Notes under the pieces: model-generated | Told to the model about the DNA's origin: nothing | The model's input: only the letters and a program-made list of their open reading frames with translations | Database searches by the model: none | Shown: positions 1 to 12,318 of the stretch, piece by piece | Numbering within the stretch: the first letter of the stretch is position 1 | How the letters are laid out: every line of letters begins with the position of its first letter | Translations under genes and position numbers: made by a program | Source of the DNA: Riptortus pedestris | Taxonomy: Eukaryota; Arthropoda; Insecta; Hemiptera; Alydidae | Assembly: GCA_019009955.1 (NCBI GenBank) | Contig: CM032231.1 | Span: 105,451,001-105,515,000 of the forward strand | DNA length: 64,000 nucleotides | Reading direction: 5' to 3'

Positions 1-1027
1 AGTATTCATGGAGGAGAAGGCTTTCCTCAGGAGGCGTCCGATTATAAACCCAATTGCTATACACGTAAATCATGGCGGTTAGAAGGGGCGAGAGAGAGGG
101 AGAGCTTCTTGGGTGAGTGAAGGAGGGAGATAGAATGAGAGAGAGAGAGAGTAAGAGAGAGATAGGGAGAGAGAGAGTAAGCAATACAATTACTGGTCTA
201 ATTTTGAAGAGGAGAGCGGGGATCTCGCCGGACCAAGACTCCCCCACATCAATAATTCTGCCCAGAAACCCCCCCTGTCCCCCCACTCATTGTCTTTTAA
301 TGCCCTACGTCTTAGGAAGGGCCTTCCTCCTTGCCTCACACCCTCCTTCCACCCTCTTACCCCTTCCTCCCCCACTTAGCCAGTCCAATCTGGATATGAG
401 GGATACCAGTTTCCGGTCCCGTGGCTCCCACTCAGCCCGTATTTGTATTATGGCTCCTTATTACGATTTACGTAATTAGCTACCTTATTGTCGGATGCTC
501 GGGCTTTTCAAAAGTGTCATTAAGCCTCCGTTTGTCTTCCGGGTGAGCTTCATTATCACCCCCTTCCGGGCTTAGCTCTTATTTTAATAAGGGGTACAAT
601 CATTTGAAGACAATCTATTTATTCTGAATTATTGTTTTGTAGGTCGCTGATATTAAGCAGCGTGTACCTGGCCGCCGCATGATATTAACACCCAGCTAAA
701 TAAATATGAATTCGTGAAATTAACATAAACCATTGTTATCTTATGACCAAAGATCAACCACCGCTGTGTGCAACTGCAACACAGATCTACCATATATTAA
801 TGGAGTGCCACGTACGAATATTCGGAACGAACTCAATATTTCCAATAATAAAGAAGTGACCCCTGTGGATGACCCCAAGGAGCTAGAAATTATTTAATAT
901 TGTGAAAATTACAAATCTGTATAGAGAAATTTAAATTACAAATTTGTTGTGTCCTTGTTTATATTGCTAAATTGTAAATAGCGATATAAATGAGGATATA
1001 ACAATATTTGCAATATACATAAACACA
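1..1027. other. Non-coding flank with a degenerate GA-rich tract
   Basis: No gene is recognised. Positions about 85-180 are a degenerate GAGA-rich simple repeat. Positions about 230-480 are compositionally balanced, and 430-480 contains TTATGG and TAATTAG motifs resembling homeodomain sites. The 120-codon ORF across 117-479 starts inside the GA repeat and reads through C-rich sequence, so I treat it as spurious. The rest to about 1027 is AT-rich with nothing recognised. Confidence 0.5.
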
Positions 1028-1518
1028 GGAGTGCCGATCAGTTACAGAAACGGCCGAACTAGCTTTTGGCGGGACCATAGATCATCCATTACACTTAATA
1101 AAAATGCAAATATCTCGTTTAATATTCAAGATAGAGAATAAATGTATATAAAAATATTTATAGTAAATTTAATTTGCAATAAGATTATTTTAATACAATT
1201 TTTCTATCCGACGTATAGTAACGGAAATATTTCAACTTTTTCGAAAATCCCCCCCTAACCCCCCCCCTGCCTCTAGTCCGATTTCAGCTGTTCACGAACT
1301 TGATCTTCCTTTTTACATCAAACGACCTAGTTTGGTGACGATAAAACAAAAATTTCGACCGCTAGAGTTTTAACAGACAAATATATATATATAGTTTTGA
1401 ACGGACCTTATTTTCGTCATCTCCTGGGTAGGATCGATGGACATTTGAAGAAATTTTTCGAAAATCGCGCCATGAGTACGAACTCAATAGCTGATTTCGG
1501 TTAGGGGAAATCTGCTAA
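1028..1518 (+). mobile_element. HINE copy A, 5'-truncated
   Basis: The copy starts inside the GCCGA...CGGCCGAACTAGC block and runs through the ATGCAAATATCTCG block, the C-rich tract (about 1250-1268), the TAACAGACAAATATAT block and a short (AT)n. It ends with a degenerate palindrome and TCTGCTAA at 1511-1518. The family is recognised by comparison with the other copies in the window. The 5' terminal 80 or so bases are missing. Confidence 0.8.
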
Positions 1519-1639
1519 AACGAGAGTTACAGATATTACTGGTCGATATCTTAGTAGTTTTTTTACGCTGTTTTGAAAAATCGTATCTCAAAGACAATCT
1601 CAAAAGACGTCTTCCCTTAAGGGATGTCCTAAATACAAA

Positions 1640-1696
<57 letters not shown>

Positions 1697-2649
1697 CTCT
1701 CTGAAAAATCGTGTTTCGTGGACAATGTCTCTTAATGGAATTTCCTAAAAGCCTAATCAAATAATTAACATGATCTGCAAGCAATAGAATATGGGTCCAT
1801 TGGCTCTCATTGGCTCTATATTCTAGAATAAGAGGTTAGTCCAAAATCCAAAGCAGAGTCCCCTAAACATTTAAGATGAGTAAATAGTGTTAGTAAATGC
1901 GTTATTTAGCATAAATATAGAGTTGCTCTGTTGAAGATAGGGGCAACAAAGCAGGCATTCCTCCATAGTGACATAGAGATTCGCCGAAGCAGGGAGAGAG
2001 AGAGAGGTATGATGTCGCAAGCTGCTTGCCTTACGCAAGGCAGAGATCCCGCACTGGCCTTGGTTCGCTCGTAAACCTCTGCCCATACGTGGAGCTTCCG
2101 CAAACCTGCGGCCTTTGCCATACCTCCCACTTAATCAGCTCCACGACTCTCATCTCACGCTGCATTTACTTTGTTCCACCTAGCTTTCATACTTACTGGC
2201 GCTGCGTCATTCCTGCGAAATACTTGTTAATAAACTTGCAGGTAATAGTTCGCAGTTGTACGGCTCGAGTGAGCAACGCAGGCTTTCATGACAGGTAATA
2301 GTCGGCTGTGAAAAATAATTATAGACAACAGGCCTGATGCATCTGAGTCGTCAAAGAATAAGTAGAAAGACGCAAGTGACCTTCTTCACAAATAGGCAGT
2401 CATTTTGCATGTAGTACTTGCACGTGCGAAGGTGGACGTCAATTCCTCAAATACTTCTCTTTCTTCGAAGTTAAAGATTTTGCTAATTAACCCATGGGCA
2501 TTTATAAGTAACCTTGAACAGGTAACGAGGTAGCATCGTGGACTGGTCCCGTCCATATATGCAATACAATTGTCAAATCTACCAATAGTGGCTGTCATTA
2601 TCAAGAAGTTCTACTGATTAGTTCCATAAAGCTCCAGTTTTAGTAGGTA
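1519..2649. repeat. (CT)n/(CA)n microsatellite with unrecognised flanks
   Basis: A compound (CT)n-(CA)n microsatellite occupies 1641-1694. On either side, 1571-1634 and 1698-1752 are imperfect direct repeats (each has TGAAAAATCGT, then GACAAT, then a TCCTAAA end). Positions 1900-2330 are balanced in composition and non-repetitive, with overlapping short ORFs on both strands but no recognisable protein. No gene is called. Confidence 0.5.
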
Positions 2650-2790
2650 CCAGAAAATGTTCTTCAAATGTCCATCGATCAAACTATACATATATATTTG
2701 TCTGTTAACGCTCAAAGTGGCGTCAAATTTCTGTTTGATCGTTACCAAACTCAATATTTCAACTGTTTATGCTAAACTAAAAATCGACCA
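2650..2790 (-). mobile_element. HINE copy B, internal fragment
   Basis: Read on the minus strand it contains the microsatellite-flanking blocks TAACAGACAAATATAT and GATCGATGGACATTTGAAGA, with the (AT)n reduced to a few units. Both ends of the element are missing. Confidence 0.7.
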
Positions 2791-2879
2791 CTACTTTCAG
2801 TAAACAAAAAGAAGAAAATTAAAAGAAGGTAAAATTAAAAGAACAGAAGGTAAAATTATGCGCAGCTTTGACTCATTTT

Positions 2880-3167
2880 AAGATCATTAGTTCACGAGTT
2901 CGCCACCACTGGTGTCGTGGCGCTTATGGGTCTGCTGGTTTCTAGAGAGTATATTTCTCTGTCAGCACTCCTGAATGACTAACAATTATGTCTCTCTTAG
3001 GTCTACTGGATAACACTCGTTCGAGGTACTCCTTGGTTAACGGGGGTTGTGCGACGAGTTATTCGCTCACTAAGTAAAACTCTGTTTACGAATCCTTCAA
3101 GCCTTGGTTGTGGGTCGCTTATGATCTCTAAGGTCCAACCAACCAAAAAAAAAAAAAAAAAAAAAAA
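2880..3167 (+). repeat. Possible A-tailed retroposed sequence
   Basis: About 250 bases of more balanced sequence end in an uninterrupted run of 23 A (3145-3167). The layout resembles a SINE or other retroposed transcript. I could not find a convincing target-site duplication or a clear tRNA-like promoter, so the call rests on the poly-A tract alone. Confidence 0.25.
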
Positions 3168-3540
3168 TTATATTTTAGTAAGCGAAGATAAAAATAATTA
3201 GTCAAATCAGTAATACCAAAAACATTCAACGAATCATTCATCCCATTCACGAGTTCTTGGATATGTATTGTAATTAGTTACATGGCGAGAAGACATTTTA
3301 ATTAGTTTTTAGACAATATCTACGTTCAAAACTGATGAAACTAGGTACATTGTAGAATACCTTGTACTAGGTTGAATTAGTGTACTTATTTCCAATTCCC
3401 ATAATGGTAGCATTGAAGCTAGTTTTTTTAAAAAAACATTGTATCTTTTAAGATTAAGAGAAAATACTGGGTTCGCTCTGTCGTAACCTTTGTTTAGAAG
3501 AATAATCAGTGCGCTTTCAGAACAAACGCACCAACTTAAG

Positions 3541-3930
3541 GTAATGGCTGTAATCGGATCACGGCGAAGGGGAGGGTAGAGGGGAATTAAAAAAATAAAT
3601 TAATCCTTTATTAATAAATAGATCAAAAACACTATAAGTACACTAATTGGAAATTGAATTTTCCGCAATTATTGTTCGCTACATTTCGCATTAGCGATAA
3701 GCCAAACTATCACTTTGGCGACGTCTTATTTCAAGCTTTTATCTGACGTATTTCAACGAGTGGAAGGAAGTGTTTTTATGTATAGGAAAATTTCAAAAAT
3801 TCAAAATATCTCCGTTATTACGAGTCGAACCGAATAATGTTAGTTAATTAAACTTCATGCAAATTTAATATTCTTGTTTTCCTCTAACTCGAATATTAAC
3901 TGAGATATTTGCATTTATTTTAGTTTCCAA
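3541..3930 (-). mobile_element. HINE copy C, old and interrupted
   Basis: Positions 3541-3590 match the region around the C-tract (minus strand AATCGGA, GGGGAGGG). Positions 3786-3930 match the ATCTCCGTTA...GAGATATTTGCATTT half. About 195 bases between them (3591-3785) do not match the family and look like an insertion of unknown origin. Confidence 0.6.
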
Positions 3931-5592
3931 TCTTCTGTAAAGCCCTACTCCAACTAATTTTCACTTTGAGTACCTGAGCCACTAAACATCTCATGTCCAG
4001 CCCAAATTTCATGCCTTATTTACTTAGCATTCTTATTAGATGAAAATTGGAGAATAGATGGTGGCCCAAATCTGAAGAGTTTCTGCACGTCGGGAATGTG
4101 CTTAATTTTGAAAGAAATAATGAAGTATTCACTTTTTTTCATTTCATCACGTCACTAAACCCTACCACTCCACCCAGATCTGTTGTACGTAAACGATCCC
4201 ATAGTTACCTTATTATTTACTTTTTTTATTAAGAAAATTACATTCTGTAATCAATGCATTTGGTAATGCGTCTCTGTACAATCGTCCTCAATCACTCTCG
4301 GCAGAAGGTACACCCCTTCACCACAATGAGAGGAGCAGCCTCTCCCTGCCTGGCAAGGAAGTCAAGAGCTAAGGAGGAATATGGTATTTTAGAAGAAAAT
4401 AGCCACTGCTATCACTTCACTTTACACTTCTATAGGAGATCTCTGGGCCATTGTCTCTTGAGGCGCCGTGGAGGGGAATATGGATGAGTGGTACTGGAAA
4501 GGGCTAGGACTTCTGGATTAAGATGATTGGATAGCCTGCTGTGGAATTTTCTGAGTCTTGGGGAAATCAAGTCCTTTACAAATGGGATATAAAAGATCTT
4601 TATGGAGGGTGGGGTTTTAAATGTAATATGGAGCATCTACTATGGTGTGCAGGACTTTGGATTGGTAAGTCTGGATGCGTCTGATGCTGGAAGGTTTAGC
4701 TGTACCATATACTTCTATAGCGTATGTCCATATTGGTATAAGTAGTAACGTTTATGTCCTCGGTAGACAAGTGAGATCTTCTATTTAGACGTCCGCAAAG
4801 TTAGTTACCTTGACAGACCCATAATGATTACCAATTGATAAAAACTCAAATATAATTAAGATCTCTTTCTCACACACACACTCTCCCTCTCTCGCTCTTT
4901 ATCTCCTACTCCCTCATACTCTCACCCATTCTCTCAGACATTTAAGGAATTATAATTCAGCCGGTAGAGCGGACTTCCCAAAAGAAGAACTGCCGCTCTT
5001 AAAATAAAACCGTGTATGCCCCTCTTTTCTCTCTACTTGACGGTTATAACTTTTAATACGAAAGGCTGTAGGTCTAATTCGTAATTCCCGCCGTGGCTCA
5101 GGGCCCTACTTGGAGGGTGATTAAAAAGTCCAACCCTTTTCAAGCAAGTTGTCTGGAACAAAGTCTCGGGAAAAACTTTGGCTACTTCCTCCTAGCGCCT
5201 CCATTTATTAATGTCCTCGTCTTTCTCCCATTCCCAGTTCTACTTCCTCCAAGTCTGCAGGAGGCCGTCCTTCCTCTGTCTCTGATGAGCCTCTACCTTC
5301 TCGTCCCTTTTGACTACTTAATTAATTTCTTCACACTCCCTTTGGATTCCGTAATTAAAAGTTATACTTGTAGCACAGTTAGTTCTCAACTATCGTCTTA
5401 AGTGTCATAGAGTTGGGACGCTCAGGCCCTTCCTACATCTGAGTATCCGAATTAAGTTAAGTGAACATTCAAACCTTACAACAATCCAAAAAGGATCTCT
5501 ACTAATCTAAATACTCTTAAATATTCACGATTAGAAATAACGTATAAAACACAAATGTTGTCCCTAAGCAGATTTCCAATGTACAAGAATTT
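3931..5592. other. No recognised gene
   Basis: AT-rich sequence with a small CT-rich tract at about 4865-4935. The short ORFs here (for example 4254-4487 and 5093-5401) show no recognisable domain, no plausible exon signals and no relation to each other. Confidence 0.4.
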
Positions 5593-5697
5593 GGATTCTT
5601 ATTATTGGAGAAATAGAATCATTAGTTCGAAATGACCACAAAGGCGTAATGTGGTCGTTTCGAACTAATGATTCTATTTCTCCACTAATAAGAATCC
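5593..5697. repeat. Near-perfect 48-bp hairpin
   Basis: Left arm 5593-5640 and right arm 5650-5697 are reverse complements with two mismatches, separated by a 9-base loop (5641-5649). A transcript of either strand would fold into a single long stem. It could be a tiny fold-back element, a hairpin-RNA locus or a replication-error palindrome. No promoter or target-site duplication is evident. Confidence 0.85.
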
Positions 5698-7618
5698 TTT
5701 GTAACCGTAACTTCAAATGTAAGTGGGATACGAGATAGTTATTGATGTGAGTGCAGATATGGGAAAATCCCTTAAGGAGGAAAGAGGGCTTAATTGAACA
5801 CTGAAAAATAACAAATAACTCGCTTAGTATTTAAATTGGATAAGAGAAGTATGAAAAGCAATGTAGGACATTAAATTATTAACAAGATTGGTTATAGAGT
5901 ATTGTTTGGTGCGACTCGAAACATCAGAGATAATCCGAAATCTTTATTTTAATCCAACTCGCTCGTCCAATTAAGTTCATGAACCATTATGATCCCTCGC
6001 TTCATATCAATCGTTGAAATGTCGAGTATGGTATCAATTAAGTAAATACTGAGCCATTTAGAAAATATAATCGTTATTGATGTTGACACATCGTATATAT
6101 GTACATAATAAAACCATATACCAAATTTAATCCAGGAATAAAACTTTTCATCGATATACAACGTTGTTGTAAATATGAGATGATTAAGATAGGATTTTAC
6201 TATAAAACGCATACACCTTCATTAAAATGTCCAAGTTACAGGACACGTAAAAAACAAGGTTTGTATGAAATTAAATGGCCATGGGCCTGGAGTTTGTTTG
6301 TTTCTCATAAATAAATAATTTAAAAGGATGAAGGAGAAGGAGTGAAAACAGTCGCTATAGCCAGTTATTTCTTGCATTTATTGACACTGCTCTATTAATA
6401 TGTTATTCTTTACTGGACATACTACGTAACATTATTAATTCTAAATTTACTGTACTTTTATAATTTACTGGCGTACAAAAAAGTATTTTGTAATAACGGT
6501 TATTATGTAAATAAAATATCTGTCATCGTTATGCTTTTGACACCTGTTCAAGCATGGTTTGGAATAGAGAACTGGTTATGACTTGAGGTAATGATGCCCA
6601 TGATGTTTTGAAAAAAGATACATACAAGACGGGAAATATAAAAATATTGTGGATAGTGAAGCCTTACATTCCAAATATCTTTATAATTAAGATGTCCCTA
6701 GCATCGATTATTCGCCTTTATTTTGGTGGATTATTTATTTTATTGGTTTTTGAACTGTTAAAAATTAATAAGCCTATTTGTTATATGCCTAGTTAATTTG
6801 AAAGTTTATGTTTATTCTCTATGTTCACAAAAAGTTTAATTGGGTATGTAATGAGCAATTGACGGCTAGCCGGGAGTCGTAACATTTTACACTTCCTGTC
6901 AGAGTTTCAAAACAAAAAATAAGCTTACGTTTCACTTCACAATAATAGAACCTTCCATGTCGGGTATAGAAGGGAGAGAGAGAAAAAAAATATCCTTTAA
7001 CAGCTCTTTCATTTATTTTACCCATTTATGGGGGACAATGGCGGTGCCGAGACAGGCTCAAATAGAAAAGTGCTTTTCTGGGTTTTCCCACGGCTCCGGG
7101 ATACGTCGTGGGACCAACTCGTTAGCCCAAGGAGGCAGCTTCCCATTTCTCTAATGTCGGAGAGGGACTCATTTCGGTATTCAGGCCTCGTATCCAGGAG
7201 TAATGAAAGACTCTCCTTGGCTCTTTCTCCACGGTGTCCCGGGAGGATATGGGCCACGTTTGGGGGGAAATAAAGCAGTCCCTTACCCCGTTCCCGGGAC
7301 TCTGTATACACTGGGAAATGGGAAACTGGGAGTGGTGAGGGGGAGGCATCGCCCCAAATATTAGCCCCTGAATGGATGTTAGTGGGGCTCGGGGATAAAC
7401 TTGGATTAAAAGGAAGAAGGCTCATTTCTTGAGGAACTTCTAATATTCCCTTACAAAGAGATAGGAAAGTCAAAACTGGAACAAACACCTTAATTTTATT
7501 CTGAATATATTTTCCGATGAGAGATGTCATATTCTAGTTATAATTTTGTTGGCACGGACAATGTCCTTCCAATATTCATAATATATTCATGGATACCGTT
7601 AATAATTTTAGTTTTATA

Positions 7619-7665
<47 letters not shown>

Positions 7666-8458
7666 CTTTTATTTGGACATTTATGTAATATAATAGGAGT
7701 ATATTTTTGAAAATAGACAAATAAAGCAAACAATATAAGAATTAATTTGGCAGGAAGAGACAGATACAGGTAGATAGAATTTTTAGTAAAAGATGCAAGC
7801 TGTTTCAATACTATCATATTTTTGTAGGCTCAGGTATAGTTTTCAATCAACGTGCAACCAACGCAACCGACTCAGGAGTATTTTGTGAGTTTTTGAAAAA
7901 AAGTACTCATTAAATTTTATTCCTCAAACTATTTCTTACGGCTACCGTTGTCTTCTTGGTATAGAACGTCGCCGTGGCAATAAGTTCTTCTTCAATAACT
8001 ACTAAAAATATTTTAGAAGCTCAGTAATTTGATCATTACCTAACTCAATATACAAGTGTTTCGTGAAAGCGTTAAGGTCAAGTTCGTTAACGGCTATTAT
8101 CAGGGCAAGGGAGAGGGCATAATTAAAATATTATATTAAAATTAAAATTATATTACTAATCTTCTTGTAAATTGACTTTTCAATAAACGTTACTATATAA
8201 AATATTTCTGTATCTAGCATAATAGCCGAAGTTATTGCATTTGTTTTGAGTTTCAGCTTTCAGAATCCCCCACTTTTAGTAGCAACTTTAAAAATAAGGG
8301 AATAAATCTTATTCCAAGCTTTGATATGAAGTATGGTCTTCAACGGATGTCTACTAGATGAAATATAAGTAAATACGCTTAGTGATTTTTATTTCTTGAC
8401 TCAAAATGCGAGATCTATGTCACCTTTAATATTTAACCGTTTCATTGAACAGTAAAAG
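5698..8458. other. No recognised gene; one balanced island and one (AT)n
   Basis: AT-rich sequence with an (AT)n microsatellite at about 7611-7664 that is not inside a recognised element. Positions 7020-7400 form a more balanced, non-repetitive island with overlapping ORFs on both strands, including a 170-codon minus-strand ORF (7018-7530) rich in S and P. I see no domain in it. Regulatory DNA is as likely as coding. Confidence 0.4.
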
Positions 8459-8950
8459 TCCGTCCCGCAGGGACTGTGTAAACTAAGCAAATTTCCCAAG
8501 TGAAGTTATACAGTAGAGAAATCTCCATACGAGAGCCGAAGTTACGGCAAACGGCCGAACTACCTTTTGGCGGGAAACTCAAACGTTCATTATCGGCCCA
8601 AATTTAATAAAAATGCAAATATCTCGGATAATATTGAAGACAGAGAATAAATGTATCAAACAGTATTTATAGTAAATGTAATTTACAATAAGATTGGCTC
8701 TATACAATTTTTTGATCCGACGTATGGTAACGGAGATATTTCGGATTTTCGAAAATCCCCTCCTCTAAATCCCCCTCCCACCGGTCCGATTTCACCCATT
8801 AACGAAATTGATCTGTCTTTTTGCATAAAACGTTTCAATATCAAGTTTGGTAACGATCAAACAAAAATTGCGACCGCTAGAGCGTTAACAGACAAATTTC
8901 GAAAATCGCGTCAAGAGTACGACCTGAATAGCTTAAGGGAAATCTGCTAA
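8459..8950 (+). mobile_element. HINE copy D, full-length ends, no (AT)n core
   Basis: The start is TCCGTCCCGCAGGGACTG and the end is TCTGCTAA (8943-8950). The microsatellite core and most of the 3' arm are deleted: the TAACAGACAAAT block joins directly to TTTCGAAAATCGCG. The motif TTTGGCGGGAAA is intact at 8566-8577. The 99-codon ORF at 8651-8950 lies wholly inside the element. Confidence 0.9.
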
Positions 8951-8959
8951 AACTCATAT

Positions 8960-9165
8960 GCTTTAGTGACTGAAATCCGAAGAGGGGTTTAGAGGAGGAC
9001 AATTCTAAAATTCAAAATATGTCCGCTATTATGAGTCGGATCGAAAAACGTCATAGAACCAAACTTGTTAAAATGTTGATGGTCTACAATTGTTGTCCTA
9101 TACATTTCATCGTAACTCAAGTATTAAGAGAGAATTCGGTTAGTTTACTCTGACACATTTGAGTC
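8960..9165 (-). mobile_element. HINE fragment F between copies D and E
   Basis: Minus-strand match to the middle of the family (AATCCGAAG with a G-rich tract, AAAATTC...ATATGTCCG, GTCGGATCGAAAAA). It is strongly diverged and lacks both ends. Confidence 0.55.
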
Positions 9166-9171
9166 AGACTT

Positions 9172-9276
9172 TTAGCAGATTTCCCTTAAGAGAAATCAGC
9201 TATTGAGGTTGTAAATTTTCCTTCAAATGTCCACCGATCCTACCTAGTACATGACGAAAATGAGGTCCGTTCAAAA

Positions 9277-9346
<70 letters not shown>

Positions 9347-9730
9347 CTGTTATCTATATATGTTTGTTAGATCGTTACCAAACTCGATATTTAGTCGTTT
9401 TATGTAAAAAGAAAGATCAAGTTCGTTAACGGCGGAAATCGGACCAGTGGGAGGGGGTTTAGAGGGGAGTATTTTCGAAATATCTCCGTTACTATACGTC
9501 GGAGCGAAATAAATATTGTTATACACATTTATTCTCTATCTTGAATATTAACCGAGATATTTGCATTTTTATTAAATCGGGGTGACTAACGGACGAAGAG
9601 GCTTTCCAGCCAAAAGCTAGTTCGGCTGTTTCACCGCCGTTTCATTAACTGCTCGGCTCTCGTGAAATTTCTCTATTGTAAAACTTCACGTGGGAAATCT
9701 GCTTATTTTACGCAGCCCCTGCGTGACGGA
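9172..9730 (-). mobile_element. HINE copy E, full-length
   Basis: A complete minus-strand copy. The 3' end (TTAGCAGATTTCCC) is at 9172, a long (AT)n core is at about 9281-9342, the G-rich tract is near 9450, and the 5' terminus (TGCGTGACGGA) ends at 9730, followed by CTTTTTTT. Some bases beside the microsatellite (GTTATCTATATATG) are rearranged relative to other copies. Confidence 0.92.
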
Positions 9731-10520
9731 CTTTTTTTAATTATGGCTGGCATAATTAATGTTGACATTAACAGGTAGGTTTAATGGGAAATTGTTCTTC
9801 CGCAAGAGATAAATTAAAATATCACACACGTTTTCGATTAAACACCGGTGAAATACAGCGATAAAAAGCCAATCAACAGGCATCTTTTACAAGACAGGCT
9901 AACAGCTCGTACAATAGGCTAATTGTACGCTTTATGTGCAATTATCTGTCTGATTATCGGCTGTTTGCACACAGCTTATTAGGACTCATGACCGCGAGTA
10001 TGTGTAAGACACAGAGAGAAGCGTGCTCGGGCTAGCTAAGGTCGTGTTGTCGGCTGCCCTAATCTTCCAGATCTGACCATATTACTGGGTTTACAGTATG
10101 CAATAAGTGGGACCTATTAACATTTTAGCTGCTTTAACATCTGATGGATTTTGGCGCGATATACTCCACCTTATCGGGCAATAGCATGTGCTCGACACAC
10201 CAACTCACGTGACTTCCAGCAACACAGGCTCCTATTTATTTTTTTTATTTTAATTAGGATAATTATATGGTAATTATGTTCGTTACCCCATGGAAAAATG
10301 TTTAAGTTTAAAAAGTGATTTAGGTATTTGACAGATTATATGGCGGGACCATTAAGGCTTTTTTCTTCCTGCTCTCAAAGTCATCTAGAACAGTGTCGGC
10401 CTCATTCTGCAAATATTAATCAACAAGTAAAATTAAAAAATCAAATGAAAATTATATTTTATTATATATAATGTTGGATTTTTACCAGCTGAAGCGATAT
10501 TCATTATTAAAAAAAAAAAG
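9731..10520. other. No recognised gene
   Basis: Mostly unique AT-rich sequence with a more balanced stretch at about 9960-10220. No ORF, RNA gene or repeat is recognised. Confidence 0.4.
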
Positions 10521-11083
10521 TCCGTCATGCTGGCGCTGCGTAAACTAAGCAGATTTCCCACGTGAAGTTTTACAATAGAGAAATTTCACGAGAGTCGAGC
10601 AGTTCAGAAAACGGCCGAACTAGCTTTTGGCGGGAAAGTCACCCGTCCGTTAGCCGCCCAGATTTAATAAAAATGCAAATAACTCGGTTAATATTCAAGA
10701 TAGAGAATAAACGTATATAACAATATTTATAGCAAATTTAATTTGCAATAAGATTGATTCTATACAATTCTTCGATCCGACGTATAGTAACGGAGATATT
10801 TTGAATTTCCGAAAATCCTCCCATCTTAACCCCCGCTCCCTCTTGGTCTCTCTTTTTACATAAAACGACTAAATATCGAGTTTGGTAACGATCTAACAAA
10901 AATTACGACCACTAGAGCGTTAACAGACAAATATATATATATATATATATACACACAGTTTTGAACGCACCTCACTTTCGTCATCTGCTATGTAGGATCG
11001 ATGGACTATTTGAAGAAAAATTGCGAAAATTCCGTCATGAGTACATCCTCAATAGCTGATTTCCCCTAAGGGAAATCGGCTAA
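10521..11083 (+). mobile_element. HINE copy G, full-length
   Basis: The start is TCCGTCATGC after a run of A, with AGCAGATTTCCC in place. The E2F-like TTTGGCGGGAAA is at 10626-10637 and the (AT)n core at about 10930-10952. The end is a palindrome plus CTAA at 11080-11083. Confidence 0.92.
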
Positions 11084-11116
11084 TATAAGATTAGCTAAAA
11101 AAACAAACAGATAAGA

Positions 11117-11426
11117 TCAGCTCCTGCGTAAACTAAGCAGATTCCCTATGCACTGGAATATGATAAGCTGATAATCTCATTCTGTTTTCTCGCGCACTAT
11201 GGAGCGTAAAAATGGGAGTTCAAATATGGCTTTAAAAAGTTCAAAAATTCTAATAAGTAAGTCAATATTCGAGTCAGAGAAAACAGGAACAAAATAGTAG
11301 TTGCAGAAAATTAAAATTCCAACATTGGATATGTTACATCAAATTTTTCGATCCAACTCATAGTCTAATTTTCAATTATTCCTTCCTTCATAATTGCAAC
11401 CGATAGAGTATTATCAGACACACACA
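11117..11426 (+). mobile_element. HINE copy H, diverged
   Basis: The start keeps CTGCGTAAACTAAGCAGATT. The middle is heavily diverged but retains AATTTTTCGATCCAACTCAT and a GCAACCGATAGAGTATTATCAGACA-like block before ending in a short (CA)n. It lies only 34 bases after copy G. Confidence 0.6.
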
Positions 11427-11429
11427 TGT

Positions 11430-11600
11430 CACATTGGCCACGAGAGGAGTTCGTCTTAATTCACATGAATAGTGAGTTCAAATCCCACTCGGGAAAAAGG
11501 AATTTATTTGGTGATGAGCTCATTCAAACAAATCATTAGCCCTGCACTGCCGAAAAAAGGGTGATAACCTCTAGGCAACCCATCACAATTAAACCAGGAG
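11430..11600 (+). mobile_element. Diverged tRNA-like SINE
   Basis: Retains a box-B-like GAGTTCAAATCCCACTCGGG, then AAAGGAATTTATTTGGTGATGA and GGGTGATAACCTCTAGGCAACCC in the order seen in younger copies of the family. The head and the A-rich tail are degraded. Confidence 0.55.
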
Positions 11601-12318
11601 CATGAAATGATCGTTATAAATAACAAAAAAATATCCGGGGTTGGGCTATGAATTTTATAAAAAACATTAAACATTATTATAGTATAATCTTTGACCGGAT
11701 TTCTTCTATAATACTAAACAATAGGGAGAAATATATTTTTTTTTTCATTTTTCACTTGTACGCAATTAATGCACCAATAGGCTTAATTCTTTGCATGTAC
11801 CATACATAATATATAACGTACACTTTTTTAATATTAAGAAAGTTTTACCATCTTAAGATATTTTCTGTAATTTACTACTAAAAATGTACTACATGCTTTA
11901 ATCGCCAGAGGAATTGGAGTCATTATTATAATCTCTAATGCATATAAGAACAATCTATAAGTAATACGCCTAATGGTGGTTTTAATCCTAATACTTCTAT
12001 ACTTAAATGCCATATGAAAGATTATCTGGATTATTTTGACCACATGTTTGATCCTTTACAGGTACATCACTGCCAGTCAGTCTTCATTCTACTTCCCACG
12101 GAACAAGATGATATAATTGGTAAGTTACCTTATTTTTATGTTATAAATTAATGGTTTAATAATATAATTTTATTTCTAATTTAATGTAAGGAAATCATAG
12201 ACCCTAAATTTAATTCATTGTGAACATTTCGCATGGATACCTATGAGTCGACAATGTGTGTCAAGATATTATTCACTACATAAAAGTGATGAATTTAAAA
12301 CAAATTGAGACTGTACCC
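11601..12318. other. No recognised gene
   Basis: AT-rich sequence with one 69-codon minus-strand ORF (11834-12043) of AT-driven composition and no known motif. Nothing else is seen. Confidence 0.4.

Noticed and set aside
117..479. 120-codon ORF at the left edge
   Set aside because: It begins in a GA repeat (REREGR-type residues) and continues through C-rich DNA; no domain or exon signals.
7018..7530. 170-codon minus-strand ORF, the longest single frame in the window
   Set aside because: S/P-rich without a recognisable domain; the opposite strand is also open over much of it, as expected for balanced DNA with few stops. Transcript evidence would be needed.
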